A DNA stretch of 64,000 nucleotides from Azadirachta indica (taxonomy: Eukaryota; Streptophyta; Magnoliopsida; Sapindales; Meliaceae). Under the pieces are notes generated by a model. It did no database searches. It was not told the origin of the DNA and saw only the letters and a program-made list of their open reading frames with translations. Within the stretch, counting starts at the first letter, position 1; each line of letters opens with the position of its first letter. Shown here piece after piece: positions 51,014 through 62,655 of this stretch. Both the position numbers and the translations under genes were made by a program. Location of the stretch: the NCBI GenBank assembly GCA_022749755.1, contig CM040450.1, positions 13,910,913 to 13,974,912 on the forward strand, written 5' to 3'.

Positions 51014-52470
51014 CCAATGTCTAATTTTAATGTTTTAATTGGGCAACTCATTATACATAGGTACAACTAAGAAAGTCATTTGTAATAAACGATAGTCACT
51101 ACAACACACATGCAGTTTCCTTTTAGTTACTATATATACTGAAGAAAAGGAATGAACTTTCCTTCATATCTATTGCCTTCTATACGGTGGGTTTCTACCA
51201 TTTTGGAAAATATTGTTGATAGCTTTTTTACTATAGGCATTATATGTTAATTTTTTATTTATTTTATTACATGATTGCAGAGCTCTTGTCTGCATGAGTT
51301 GCTGCTTTCAATCCATGATCATGTGATCTATCCAATTCAGTCATCATGTTCTCACCATCACCATCTTGCGCTTTCTTTAATTTCCTCCCAATTAAAATAA
51401 AGCCTAAACAGTCTCTCAATACCATCAAACTTATGCGAGTTTTTTTTTTTTTTAATACTAAATATTTTCACACATTTGTTTTTAGACTTATCTCTAAATT
51501 AATTTAATTACTACCCATCCTACTTTTTTACCCACATTTGTTTTAAAAAGGATTCAAACTTTCTTCCTTTGTCTACGTGGTGTAAAAAAAAAAAAAAGAA
51601 AGGAAGAAAAGTGAGCACCACCTAACTAATCGCTGTGCAGTTTCCTTTACCTGAGTTCCTGGGAATTTTAAAAAGTAAATTTTGATGAAAAACTGTGAAT
51701 ATATTTGTAGTCACTCTACTTACCATAACATTATTATTGAATTAGAGTTCAATAATAATAATAATGGCTTATTTTTGTTGTTTGCTTATCCTATCCTTAG
51801 TATTGTGGTTAAGTCCTCTTACCACATTTGTATTTATTTTAGAATTAACCAATTATAACCATAATAATAATTATGAAAAAAAAAATTCAAAAATATTCCA
51901 TATCAATTCTTACTTTATAACTTTTTAGTAGGTTCACTTCTATATCGCAAAGCCTGAAAGGCCCAACAAATATAAACCTGACAGAGACCAAGATCCAAAG
52001 TCCAAAAAGGTTCAACTTTTAAGGAAATCTTTTTTTTTTTTTCAAATAAGCCCTGAAAGAAAAAATTCATTAAAAGCAACTAAAAGAAAAATAGTGACAT
52101 ATATTTATAAGGAAAAACTATATTCGAGCTTCTACATTTACCCTCTTAATAATTCAAAAAATACTAAAACTCACTTACTGTCCAGATTTTTCTTTTAAAT
52201 TAACAGAAAATTTGTAATTTTACCCCTAAGATCATTTCTGATTGTGACAAAAAAAGAGATGATTTGATGTGAGGGATAATAATATATTTTAGATTTAGAT
52301 TTAGATATAAAGGTAAATATAGATATAGATTAAAAATATAAATATAAATATAAATATAAATATAAATATGAATATAAATATAGATACAGATATACAAATA
52401 TAAATATAAAAAAAATATAAATATAAATATAAATAAAAACTAAAACTAAAAAAAAATATAAATAACTTTG
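51014..52470. other. Spacer before B3
   Basis: 51080-51245 repeats the segment seen downstream of B1, B2 and B5. 51270-51400 shows a coding-like fragment on the minus strand, described separately. 52286-52460 is an imperfect (ATAAAT)n tract. Nothing else recognisable. Confidence 0.5.
51270..51398 (-). pseudogene. Possible orphan exon fragment
   Basis: On the minus strand an open stretch reads IGRKLKKAQDGDGENMMTEL and continues about 20 more residues with LDRSHDHGLKAATHADKSS to a stop. The composition looks like real soluble protein rather than AT-rich noise, and its base composition differs from the surroundings. There is no start, and I cannot name the family. It could be a captured exon or chance. 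Confidence 0.25.
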
Positions 52471-52890
52471 TTATTTTGAAATAGTATATAAGAGTGTGTA
52501 AGGTATTATATATGAGAATAAATTTTTAATCAAAAAATGTGTTATTTATATATCATTTTTTTCAATGATGTGACGCTAGATATAGTTTTTCAATTTATTG
52601 TAAAGTTCTAAAATTTTTAATATCTAATATTACAATTAAAATCAAGAGAAAATATTATGCAATAACTAACAAATTAAAATAGTGGTGTGCATTTAATTAA
52701 TTTGTTATTTTGTTGCATATAATTCTCTCCATTGTAATTGAAACGTGTTGTGTGGTAAAAACTTTACAAACAAATTTTTTGTTTTAATTATATAGTAATG
52801 AGGATAAGATTAAAAATCCAAAAACAAATAACAAAATTTAGTTTTAAAATTAGTACATTTTTTAGCCCTAAATTTAATTTTTCTACTACC

Positions 52891-52900
52891 TATAAATATG
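52891..52900 (+). promoter_or_regulatory. B3 TATA box
   Basis: TATAAATATG, 92 bp upstream of the B3 start, within the conserved CTACTACC...TAACCTC context. Confidence 0.7.
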
Positions 52901-52982
52901 TAACCTCTTTTCTTAGTAGAAGTCACCAATATTCATATATTTTTCATCAAAACTGGTAAAGTGGTCGAGACTTTTAGTAGAC

Positions 52983-53555
52983 ATGGCAAAGCTTTCTAGC
53001 ACCAATTTTTTCATCATTTTCCTTATTTTCACAGGTTAAAAATCTATCATTTATAAGCTTTACAAGATCTTCTTCTTCTTCTTCTTTTTTTTCTTAAATC
53101 TTTATTTGTATGTTAAATTCTCAAAGTGACTGCATATTATTTCATTACCAAGCTAACTCATTTGTTTGCACTTTATTTCCCTTGCCTGCAATGTAAAATT
53201 TAAAATTTTTTCAGTATTATTTTTGTTTATAGTTTTAATACATATTTTTTTCAAGTTTATTAGGAGGAAAATAACGGTAGTAAACATGCATTAAAACTAT
53301 TATGATTTTCTTTAATATGCTAACATATTTTATATTTTCGTTTGTTTTAATTTATTTTAATTATTTTTTGTAGCCACTTTGATGATATCTTATGCTAATG
53401 CTCAAAAAAGATGCATTGAAGAGTTGTATCCCAAAGGATGTACGCTTACAGATTGTGGTGAAAAGTGCTTCCAAAGACACAAGCAACGTAGTGGCCAATG
53501 CGTTGCAAATGCTGCAGGGACTAATTATGCTTGTTATTGTATTTGGAACTGTTAA
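52983..53555 (+). CDS. Defensin-like secreted peptide, class B (B3)
   Basis: Exons 52983-53034 and 53374-53555 with a 339-bp phase-1 intron give 77 residues. The signal peptide is MAKLSSTNFFIIFLIFT then ATLMISYANA, and the mature peptide begins QKRC. The eight class-B cysteines are intact, and the residue between the last CxC pair is tyrosine (CYCIWNC) rather than the acidic residue of B1, B2 and B5. TATA is at 52891 and AATAAA at 53616-53621. It shares the 4.6-kb unit with the broken class-A copy A2, 566 bp downstream. Confidence 0.86.
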
Positions 53556-54120
53556 TTTATTTGTTAGTATTTTTATATGAAAATTACTACTCTATCTTAT
53601 GTACTCTACATTATCAATAAAGAGGAAATAATTTCCTAAATTTTAATTCTCTGCTTTTTGCTTGTTTTATTTATGATTGCTCGTATATATCTTTCAAATT
53701 TCTCATTAATCAACAGACCATTAAAATATGGATATCTTTCTATTTTATAGTCTATTGAAAAACAGAGCTTTCTAATAAAACTAAACATTCAAACAATCCT
53801 AAAAATTTAGTTACGCACTAATTAACAAATTAAATATAAATTATAGTATTGCAATAAACATATATGGAAGATTATTTAATCAATATGCTAGGAATATTAC
53901 AAGAAATTTACTAAGAAATAAAAATATATGCAGGGGTTAGTATAAATTTTTAACTAGTTTTCAGAAAGTGATATTGATAGGTTTTCTTCTCTCTTTTTAA
54001 CTAGTTTTCGGCAAGTGTTTTCAAGTTAATACTATTCAGTCACTTGTGAGTGAAGAGCCTTTGCCATTACGAGCTTCCATTTCATATACAAAAACAAATC
54101 TCAAAATCAGGAGCTGCAAG

Positions 54121-54609
54121 ATGAAGATGATGATCTGTGCATTCTGCCCTCTGTTTCTCCTCCTGGTATCAGGTTGTTCTCTTATGTTTTACTCCATTTT
54201 TTCATCTCTGTTTCATAGCCTGTCTCTGCATGCATATGTTGTTGAAATCTTTGTACATTTAATCACTAACTAATTTTTTATCTGTAAAGGCCACCCTCTA
54301 TTATGATCTGCAAACTCTGTTTTGTGGCTTTCATAGCAGAAAACAGAAAACAATTGTTTCCTGCAACAATTACTACACATTTACATGTTTTAATTTGACT
54401 GATTTCCCTGTTTCTTCTTCCCACCTTCGGCTGTCCAGGGTGTGGATGCGGCAAGAATTCCTGAGCACACATGTCACAAGCTAATCGATTCAAAGAAATG
54501 TGACTTGCAGAAAAGCATCCAGGAATGTTCACAAGAACCCAATGGTGTGGGAGAATGCAAGCAGACTCTCTGTTTTTGCACTTATTACTGTAAAAATCCT
54601 CCAATGTAA
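54121..54609 (+). pseudogene. Class-A DEFL copy with lost splice acceptor (A2)
   Basis: Corresponds to A1: exon 1 54121-54172 (intact signal core, GT donor) and exon-2 equivalent 54425-54609. The intron end reads CCCAC where A1 and A3 have CCCAG, so the AG acceptor is destroyed. The next AG, in GTCCAG at 54437, would shift the frame and reach a stop within about ten codons. In addition the third mature cysteine has become serine (QKSIQEC). Both lesions suggest loss of function. A 75-codon frame reading from exon 1 into the intron (54046-54273) is an artefact. Confidence 0.85.
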
Positions 54610-57518
54610 TTCCATTTTTCCTCTTGCTTCCTTTTTCTATTTTAACTGTTAAATGTGTTTTCTTTTTTATATTTTGCTACAGACAACAATACAGGTGAGT
54701 TTCTTAAAATCATACTATGATGAAGAGGAATTTTATGAATATTACAACTTTGTGACCATTATTTTCTTTTTTTAGAGGTAAAAAGGAAAAAAAATCCACT
54801 TAAAAGAGAAAAAGAGAGAAAAAATCTCAGTAACTTAAACTAAAATTTTAATTTTAATTATTTTTTTATTAACTATGAAAGGTACCTCACCAGATATTCC
54901 AATAAATTGATTAGAGTTTCAAAAGCAAAAGCAAGCATAATCGGTCAATTAGAATTTTTAGTTACTTCCAAAATTTTATAAATGAGATGTAATCTTTTGC
55001 TGATTTGATTTCATAAATTTATAACATATTAAAATAATATTAAGAAAACATACAAATTGATGTAATATAATAGTATTGATTGGATAAAAATAAAAAAATT
55101 AATATAGTTAATTACAATAAATAGTGTTAAATGTTTTTATAAAAATGTTTTAAGTAATTATCTAAATAATTTGTATCTTCATATTACTTATCATAAATAA
55201 ATAGCACAAATCTTAGTACCAGAACATTTGAAGAATTCCTTTTCTTTTTTTTTTAAATAAGCTTAGAAAGAAAAATTTATTATAAAGAACTAAAAGAAAA
55301 TTAGTAACATATATTCATAAAGAGAAAATGACATTCAGTAAATTAAATTAACGTGGGAAAATTTATTTTGTATTTGTAATTATATTGCAGAGTAATTTGT
55401 TGTAATTTTCAATCCAACCTTATTAGCCCAACAAACTTTGCATATAGTATTTAATTTTTGTATCATATATTTTTAAATTATTATGATCACTCCTATTAAG
55501 TAGAGATTATACATGAGCGCATAATCACTACTTTAAAAGTATGCAACTTTATAACAGTCACCGTTAAACAAAAAATTATGTTATTTTGAAATAGTATATA
55601 AGAGTTCATAAAGTATTATATATGAGAATAAATTAATTTTTAATCAAAAAATTTATTATTTATATATGATTTTATTCGATGATATGATGATATATAATTT
55701 TTCAATTTAAAATTTGTATCTATATTTAGAAGAAAAAAATGTATGTGTAATTAATTATATCAATTTTATTGATTGTATTTTTAAAAATTTATCAATTAGA
55801 TGTTGGATATAATCTTGATGCCTTAAAAAACTTTTAATTTTTATTCACAACTGCTATGAAGGAGAAAAGGCAACACAACTTAAATATACAAAACTCAAAT
55901 TTTGTGAATTCGTTTTTTCAATGTTAATAATGATTAATGAACCGTGTTACACTTCCATCGTCTCCACGCTCCACTCTTAACTTTCAATAAATTTCCAATC
56001 TAATATTGATAGATTATCTATATAATCATATAATATTAGAAAAATGATTAATGAATAGACTATCTTTTATACCAAAAAGTAAAATTTTTAAGATGCATAA
56101 ATAGAGTCTTTTTTGTAGTTAATGGAGATGGTATTCGCTTTAATTTTTTTAATAGGATTTTCTAACTAAAGCTTTTAGAAAAATATTATTAATTAGTCAA
56201 CTATGAACATAATTTTTTGCAAAAATTATCATTAGTATACAAATTTACTATATTGTATTATTAAATAAGATATTGATGAACAAAATTTAAAATTGTGAAA
56301 CATTTATTTATTTTTTGTCAATTAATATGGTCATAAAAATGGCACAAGGCGATCAAGTTAAATCATAAATAAAAATTAAAGAAAAAACATTTAATAGCAT
56401 GATATTAATTTATTTTCTCCTTATTAATAATATAAATTAGAACAACATAAATTATAAATATTAATGCACTAATAAGTAAATCAACAATTCCAAACATAAT
56501 AACAAGCATAATCGAGATATGATGTTGTTCTAATTCCCTAAACTAAAATTTAGAGAATTATTTCCTCTTTATTGATGATACAGAGTGCATCGATAAATAT
56601 AGAATAAAGATATTTACTTAGAGATACTAGTAAATTAATCAACAATCCCAAAAACAATAACAAGCAAAATTAGTCATAGCAGTTTTTCGATATTTTGCCA
56701 TGTTTATCAAGATTTTCAAGAACTTTAAAATGTTTTTGATTGTAAATATATTGATATTTGTGACTTCTAATATAATATATTTATATTTATAAACACACAC
56801 ATATATACATATAGGTTATATATATTAATAACTAAATCTTGTTATTTGATATTCTAATTTTTAACTAAGCCCTTATTACTTTCCAATTAAAACAAACGTT
56901 TGTTCGGAAAGTTCTAAAAGTTTTATTTCATCTCTAATGTTGTATTTATAATTATGAGAATTATATATACAATACTTACAAATAAAAATAATTTGTGAAT
57001 TAAATTAACTTTTGTTATTGTATATGATCTCTTAATTGTATATATAACGTACTTCAAGTGTGAAAAGCTTTTAAAACTTTCCAAAACAAAATTTGTTTTA
57101 TTGAAAAATAATAAGGGCTTCATTCTAAATTAAATAACAAATTTTAGTTTCAACTAAATTAATTAAGCAAGATTTGAGCCCTAAATTTTTAACCTTATCT
57201 TTCTTTAAATGAAAGCAACATTTTTATTGGAAAGTTCTAAAATTTTTAATGTCTAATATTACAATTAAAATCAAGAGAAAATACTATACAATAACTAACA
57301 AATTAAAAGAGTGGTGTGTACTTAATTAATTTTTTATTCATTGCATATAATTCTCTTAATTGTAATTTTGACGTATTATGTGATAAAAACTTTACAAACA
57401 AATTTTTTGTTTTAATTACCTAGTAATAAGGATAAGATTAAAAATTCAAAAACAAATAACAAAATTTAGTTTTAAAATTAGTACATTTTTTGACCCTAAA
57501 TTTAATTTTTCTACTACC

Positions 57519-57528
57519 TATAAATATG
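57519..57528 (+). promoter_or_regulatory. B4 TATA box
   Basis: TATAAATATG, 92 bp upstream of the B4 start codon, in the shared class-B promoter context. Confidence 0.7.
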
Positions 57529-57610
57529 TAACCTCATTTCTTAGCAGAAGTCACTAATATTCATATATTTTTCATCAAAATTTTTAAAGCAGTCAAGACC
57601 TTCAGTAGAC

Positions 57611-58182
57611 ATGGCAAAGCTTTCTGGCACCCAATTTTTCATCCTTTTTATTGTTTTCACAGGTTAAAAGTCTATCCTTATAAACTTACACGATCTTCTT
57701 CTTCTTCTTCTTTTTTTTAATCTTTGTTTGTATGTTAAATTTTCAAAAGTGAATGCATATTATTTCATTACTGATCTAACTCATTTGTTTGCATTTTGTT
57801 TCCCTTACGTGCAATGTAGAATCAAAATTTTTTTTCAATATTATTTTAGTTTATAGTTTTAATACATATTTTTTTCAAGTTTATTAGGAGGAAAAAACTC
57901 ATACTAAATATGTATTAAAACTATTATAATTTTCATTAATTAATTTGCTAATATATTTTATATTTTCGTTTGTTTTAATTTATTTTAATATTTTTTGTAG
58001 CTACTTTGATGATATCTCATGTTAATGCTCAAAAAAGATGCATTGAAGAGTTGTATCCCAAAGAATGTACGCTTACAGATTGTGGTGAAAAGTGCTTTCA
58101 AAGACGCAAGCAACGTAGTGGCCAGTGCATTGCAAATGCTGCAGGGACTGATTATGCTTGTTATTGTATTTGGAACTGTTAA
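57611..58182 (+). CDS. Defensin-like secreted peptide, class B (B4)
   Basis: Exons 57611-57662 and 58001-58182 with a 338-bp phase-1 intron give 77 residues. The signal peptide starts MAKLSGTQFFILFIVFT and ends SHVNA. The mature peptide keeps all eight class-B cysteines, with KEC in place of KGC before the second cysteine, RRK in the long loop, and CYCIWNC at the end. Against B3, six amino-acid changes and two silent changes are visible in exon 2. TATA is at 57519 and AATAAA at 58243-58248. It is the second B gene of the 4.6-kb tandem unit. Confidence 0.86.
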
Positions 58183-58746
58183 TTTATTTGTTAGTATTTT
58201 TATATGAATATTACTACTCTATCTTATGTACTTTACATTGTCAATAAAGAGGAAATAATTTCCTAAATTTTAATTCTCTGCTTTTTTCTTGTTTTATTTA
58301 TGATTCTTCGTATATATCTTTCAAATTTCTCATCAATCAACAAATTATTAAAATATGGATATCTTTCTACTTTATAGTCTAATGAAAAATAGAGCTTTCT
58401 AGAAAAACTAAACATTCAAACAATCCTAAAAATTTTGTTTCGTGCTAACTAAAAAATTAAATAAAAGTTACAGTATTGCAGTAAACGTATATGGAAGATT
58501 ATTTTATCAATATGTTAGGAATATTACAAGAAATGTACTAAGAAATAAAATTTTATACCGGCCTTAGTATAAATTTTTAACTAGTTTTCAGAAAGTGATA
58601 TTTATAGATTTTTTCTTCTATCCTGTAACCAGTTTTCGGCAAGAATTTTCAAGTTAAAATATTCAGTCACTTGTAAGCGAAGAGCCTTTGCCATTAAGAG
58701 CTTCCATTTCTTACGCACAACAAATCTCAAAATCAGGATCTGGAAG

Positions 58747-59155
58747 ATGGAGATGATGATCTGTGTTTCATAGCCTGTCTCCGTACGCATGTGTTGTTGA
58801 AATCTTTGTACATTTAATCACTAATTCATTTTTTATGTGTAAAGGCTGGCCTCTATGATGATCTGCAAACTCTGTTTTGTGGCTTTCATAGCAGAAAACA
58901 GAAAACAATTGTTTCCTGCAGCAATTACAACACATTTACATGGTTTAATTTGACTGATTTCCCTGTTTCTTCTTCCCAGCTTTAGCTTTCCAGGGTGTGG
59001 ATGCAGCAAGAATTCCTGAGCACAAGCTAATCGATTCAAAGAAATGTGACTTGCAGAAATGCATCCAGGAATGTTCACAAGAAGCCAATCGTGTGGGAGA
59101 ATGCGAGCAGACTATCTGTTTTTCCACTTATTACTGTAAAAATCCTCCAACGTAA
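58747..59155 (+). pseudogene. Class-A DEFL copy with deleted signal exon and lost cysteines (A3)
   Basis: The start region (58747) is followed after six codons by a deletion of roughly 80 bp that removes the hydrophobic signal core and the splice donor; a TAG follows at once. The exon-2 equivalent, 58980-59155, keeps the CCCAG acceptor. It has lost nine bases containing the first cysteine (GAGCACAAG where A1 has GAGCACACATGTCACAAG) and has TCC for TGC at the CxC motif. It is a pseudogene by three independent lesions. Confidence 0.88.
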
Positions 59156-61150
59156 TTCCATTTTTCCTCTTGCTTCCTTTTTATATTTTAACTGTTAATG
59201 TGTTTTCCTTTTTATATTTTGCTAAAGACAACAATATAGGTGAGTTTCTTGAAATCATAGTTCGGTGAAGATGAATTTTATGAATATTACAACTTTGTGA
59301 CCATTATTTTCTTTTTTTAGAGGTAAAAAGGAAAAAAATCCGCGTAAAAGAGAAAAAGAGAGAAAAAATCTCAGTAGTTTAAACTGAAATTTAAATTTTA
59401 ATATTTTTTTACTAATTATGAAAGGTACCTCACCAGATATTCTAATAAATTAATTAGAGTTTCAAAAGCAAAAGCAAGCATAATCGGTCAATTAGACTTC
59501 TTAGTTACTTCCAAAATTTTATAAATGAGATGTAATCTATAGCTGATTTTGTTTAAAAAATTTACAACATATCACAATAATATTAAGAAAACATACAAAT
59601 TGATGTAATATAATAGTATTGACTGGATAAAAATAAAAAATTTATATAATTAATTAGAGCAAATAGTGTTCAATGGCTTTCTAAAAGTCTTTTTAGTAAT
59701 TATCTAAAAAATTTGTATCTTTCGTATTACTTATCATAAACAAATAGCACAAATCTTAGTACCATAACATTTGAAGAATTCTTTTTGCTTTTTCAAGTAA
59801 GCCTAGAAAGAAAAATTCATTATAAAGAACTAAAAGAAAAATAGTAACATATATTAATAAAAAGAGAACGAAATTCAGTAAATTAAACTAACGTGGGAAA
59901 AATTATTTTGTATTTGTAATTATAGTGTAGAGTACAAGTAGAACCGGTCCGTATTAAATTTGGTGTAATTTTCAATCCAATGTTATTAGCCAACAAACTT
60001 AATATAAAGTATTTAATTTTTGTATCATATATTTTTAAATTATTATGATCACTCCTATTAATTAGAGAATATACATGAGTGCATAATTACTATTTTAAAA
60101 GTATGCAACTTTAAAACAGTCACCGTCAAACAAATAATTATGTCATTTCGAAAAACTATATAAGAGTTCATAAAATATTATATATGAGAATAAAAATTAA
60201 TTTTTAATCAAAGAATGTATTATTTATATATGATTTTATTCAATGATATCATGATATATAATTTTTCAATTTAAAATTTGTATGTATATTTACAAAAAAT
60301 ATATATATATGTAATTAATTATATCAATTTTATTGATTATATCTTTAAATATTTATCAATTAGATGTCGGATATCATCTTGATGCCTTAAAAAAGTTTTA
60401 ATTTTTATTCACTATTACTATGAAGGAGAAAAAGGAACATAAATTAAATATGTGAAACTCAAATTTTGAGAATTTGTTTTTACAATATTAATAATAATTA
60501 ATGGACAGCGTTAGACTTGCATCATCTCCACACTCCACTCTTAACTTTTGGTGAATTTACAATATAGTATTGATAAATTATCTATATAATCATAAAATAT
60601 TAAAAAAAATGATTTATGAATAGACTATCTTTTTTAAAAGAATAAAATTTTTAAGACGCATAAATAGAGTTTTTTGTAGTTCATAGGGATGGTATGAACT
60701 TTATTTTTTTTAAATAAGATTTTATAAGTAAAACTTTTAGAAAAATGTTATTGATTAGTCAACTATGAACATAATTTTTAGTAAAAATTATCATTATTAT
60801 ACAAATTTACTATATTGTATTATTAGATAAGATATTGATGATCAAATTTAAAATTTTGAAACATTTATTTATTTTTTGTCAATTAATATGGGCATAAAAA
60901 TGGCACAAGGCTATCAACTTAAACCATAAATAAAATTAAAGGAAAAGCATTTAACAGCGGGATATTAATTTATTTTCTCCTTATTAATAATATAAATTAG
61001 AACAACATAAATTATAAATATTAATGCACTAATAAGTAAATCAACAATTCCAAACATAATAACAAGCATAATCAGGATATGATACTGATTAAACTAAAAT
61101 TTTGAAATTATTTCCTCTTTATTGATAATATAGAGTACATCGATACACAC

Positions 61151-61181
<31 letters not shown>

Positions 61182-61855
61182 AGAAATATTTATTTAGAGA
61201 TACTAGTAAATAAATCAACAGTTCCAAATACAATAACAAGCTAAATCAGTCATAGCAGTATTTCAATATTTTGCCACGTTTATCAAGAATTTCAAGAACT
61301 TTAAAAGTTTTTGATGGTAAATATATTGATAATTTGTGACTTAAAATATGATAGAGACACACACATGCATACATATAGGTTATTTATATTAATAACTAAA
61401 TCTTATTATTTGATATTCTAATTTTTAATTAAGCGCTTATTACTTTCCAATTAAAATAAACGTTTGCTCGGAAACTTTTAAAAGTTTTATTTCATCTCTA
61501 ATGTTGTAGTTACAATTTAGAGAATTGTATACAATAGTGACAAATATAAAAAATTATGAATTAAATTAATTTTTATTATTGTATATGATCTCTTCATTGC
61601 ATATATAACGTACTTCAAGTATGAAAAACTTCTAAAACTTTCTAAATCAAAATTTGTTTATTTGAAAATAATAAGGGCTTCATTCAAAATTAAATAACAA
61701 ATTTTACTTTTAAACTAAATTAAATAATCAAGATTTTGAGCCCCAAATTTTTAACCCTATTTTTCTTTAAATGAAAGCAAAATTCTTATTGGAAAGTTCT
61801 AAAATTTTAATAGCTAATATTACAATTAAAATCAAAAGAAATATTATGCAATAAC
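59156..61855. other. A3 downstream block and spacer
   Basis: No gene. 59156-60240 repeats the DNA after A1 and A2; 60250-61800 repeats 55700-57230. A TA tract lies at 61157-61181. Short frames here are AT-rich and unsupported. Confidence 0.65.
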
Positions 61856-62082
61856 TAATAAATTAAAAGAGTGGTGTGTATTTAATTAATTTCTTATTTA
61901 TTGAATATAATTCCTTAATTGTAATTGTAATATATTGTGTGATAAAAGCTTTACAAACAAATTTTTTGGTTTAATTACATAATAATAAGGATAAGATTAA
62001 AAATTTAAAAACAAATAACAAAATTTAGTTTTAAATAGAAATTAGAATATTTTTTAGTCTTAAATTTAATCTTTCTACTACT

Positions 62083-62655
62083 TATAAATATATAACCTCA
62101 TTTCTTAGTAGAAGTCACCAATATTCATATATTTTTCATCAAAATTTTTAATATAAACTTTACACGAACTTCATTTTCTTTTTTTCGTTTAAATCTTTAT
62201 TTGTACGTTAAATTCTCAAAAGTGAATGCATATTATTTCATTACCAAGCCAACTCATCTGTTTGCACGTTATTTCCCTTGTGTGCAATATAAAATTAAAA
62301 TTATTTTCAGTATTATTTTAGTTTATAGTTTTAATATATATATTTTTTCAAGTTTATTAGGAGGAAAAAACTTGTAGTAAATATGCATTAAAACTATTAT
62401 AATTTTCATTAATTAATTTGCTAATATATTTTATATTTTCGTTTATTTTAATTTATTTTAATATTTTTTGTAGCTATTTTGATGATATCTCATGTTAATG
62501 CTCAAAACAGATGCATTGAAGAGTTGTATCCCAAAGAATGTACGCTTACAGATTGTGGTGAAAAGTGCTTCCAAAGACACAAGCAACGCAGTGGCCAATG
62601 TGTTGCAAATGCCGCAGGAACTGATTATGCTTGTGAATGTATTTGGAACTGTTAA
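62083..62655 (+). pseudogene. Class-B DEFL copy lacking exon 1 (B5)
   Basis: The TATA box (62083-62090) and leader are present, but the sequence then jumps from TCATCAAAATTTTTAA to TATAAACTTTACACGAAC near 62150. This removes the whole signal-peptide exon, the donor and the start of the intron. Exon 2 (62474-62655) is intact, with all eight cysteines in class-B spacing and a CECIWNC end. The polyadenylation signal has also changed from AATAAA to ACTAAA (62716-62721). Without a start and signal peptide it should be silent, although the preserved exon could be used by gene conversion. A frame starting at 62492 is in the wrong phase. Confidence 0.88.

Larger units (their letters stand above)
52660..57290 (+). 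repeat. ~4.6-kb B-A-spacer unit, copy 1
   Basis: Contains B3, A2 and a ~1.5-kb spacer. It is followed head-to-tail by a second copy with B4, A3 and spacer (57290-61855), and B5 begins a third. The shared start is AATAACTAACAAATTAAA followed by the GTGGTGTG segment at 52660, 57290 and 61855, giving offsets of about 4,630 and 4,565 bp. Spacers 55.7-57.2 and 60.25-61.8 kb match along their length. Confidence 0.85.
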
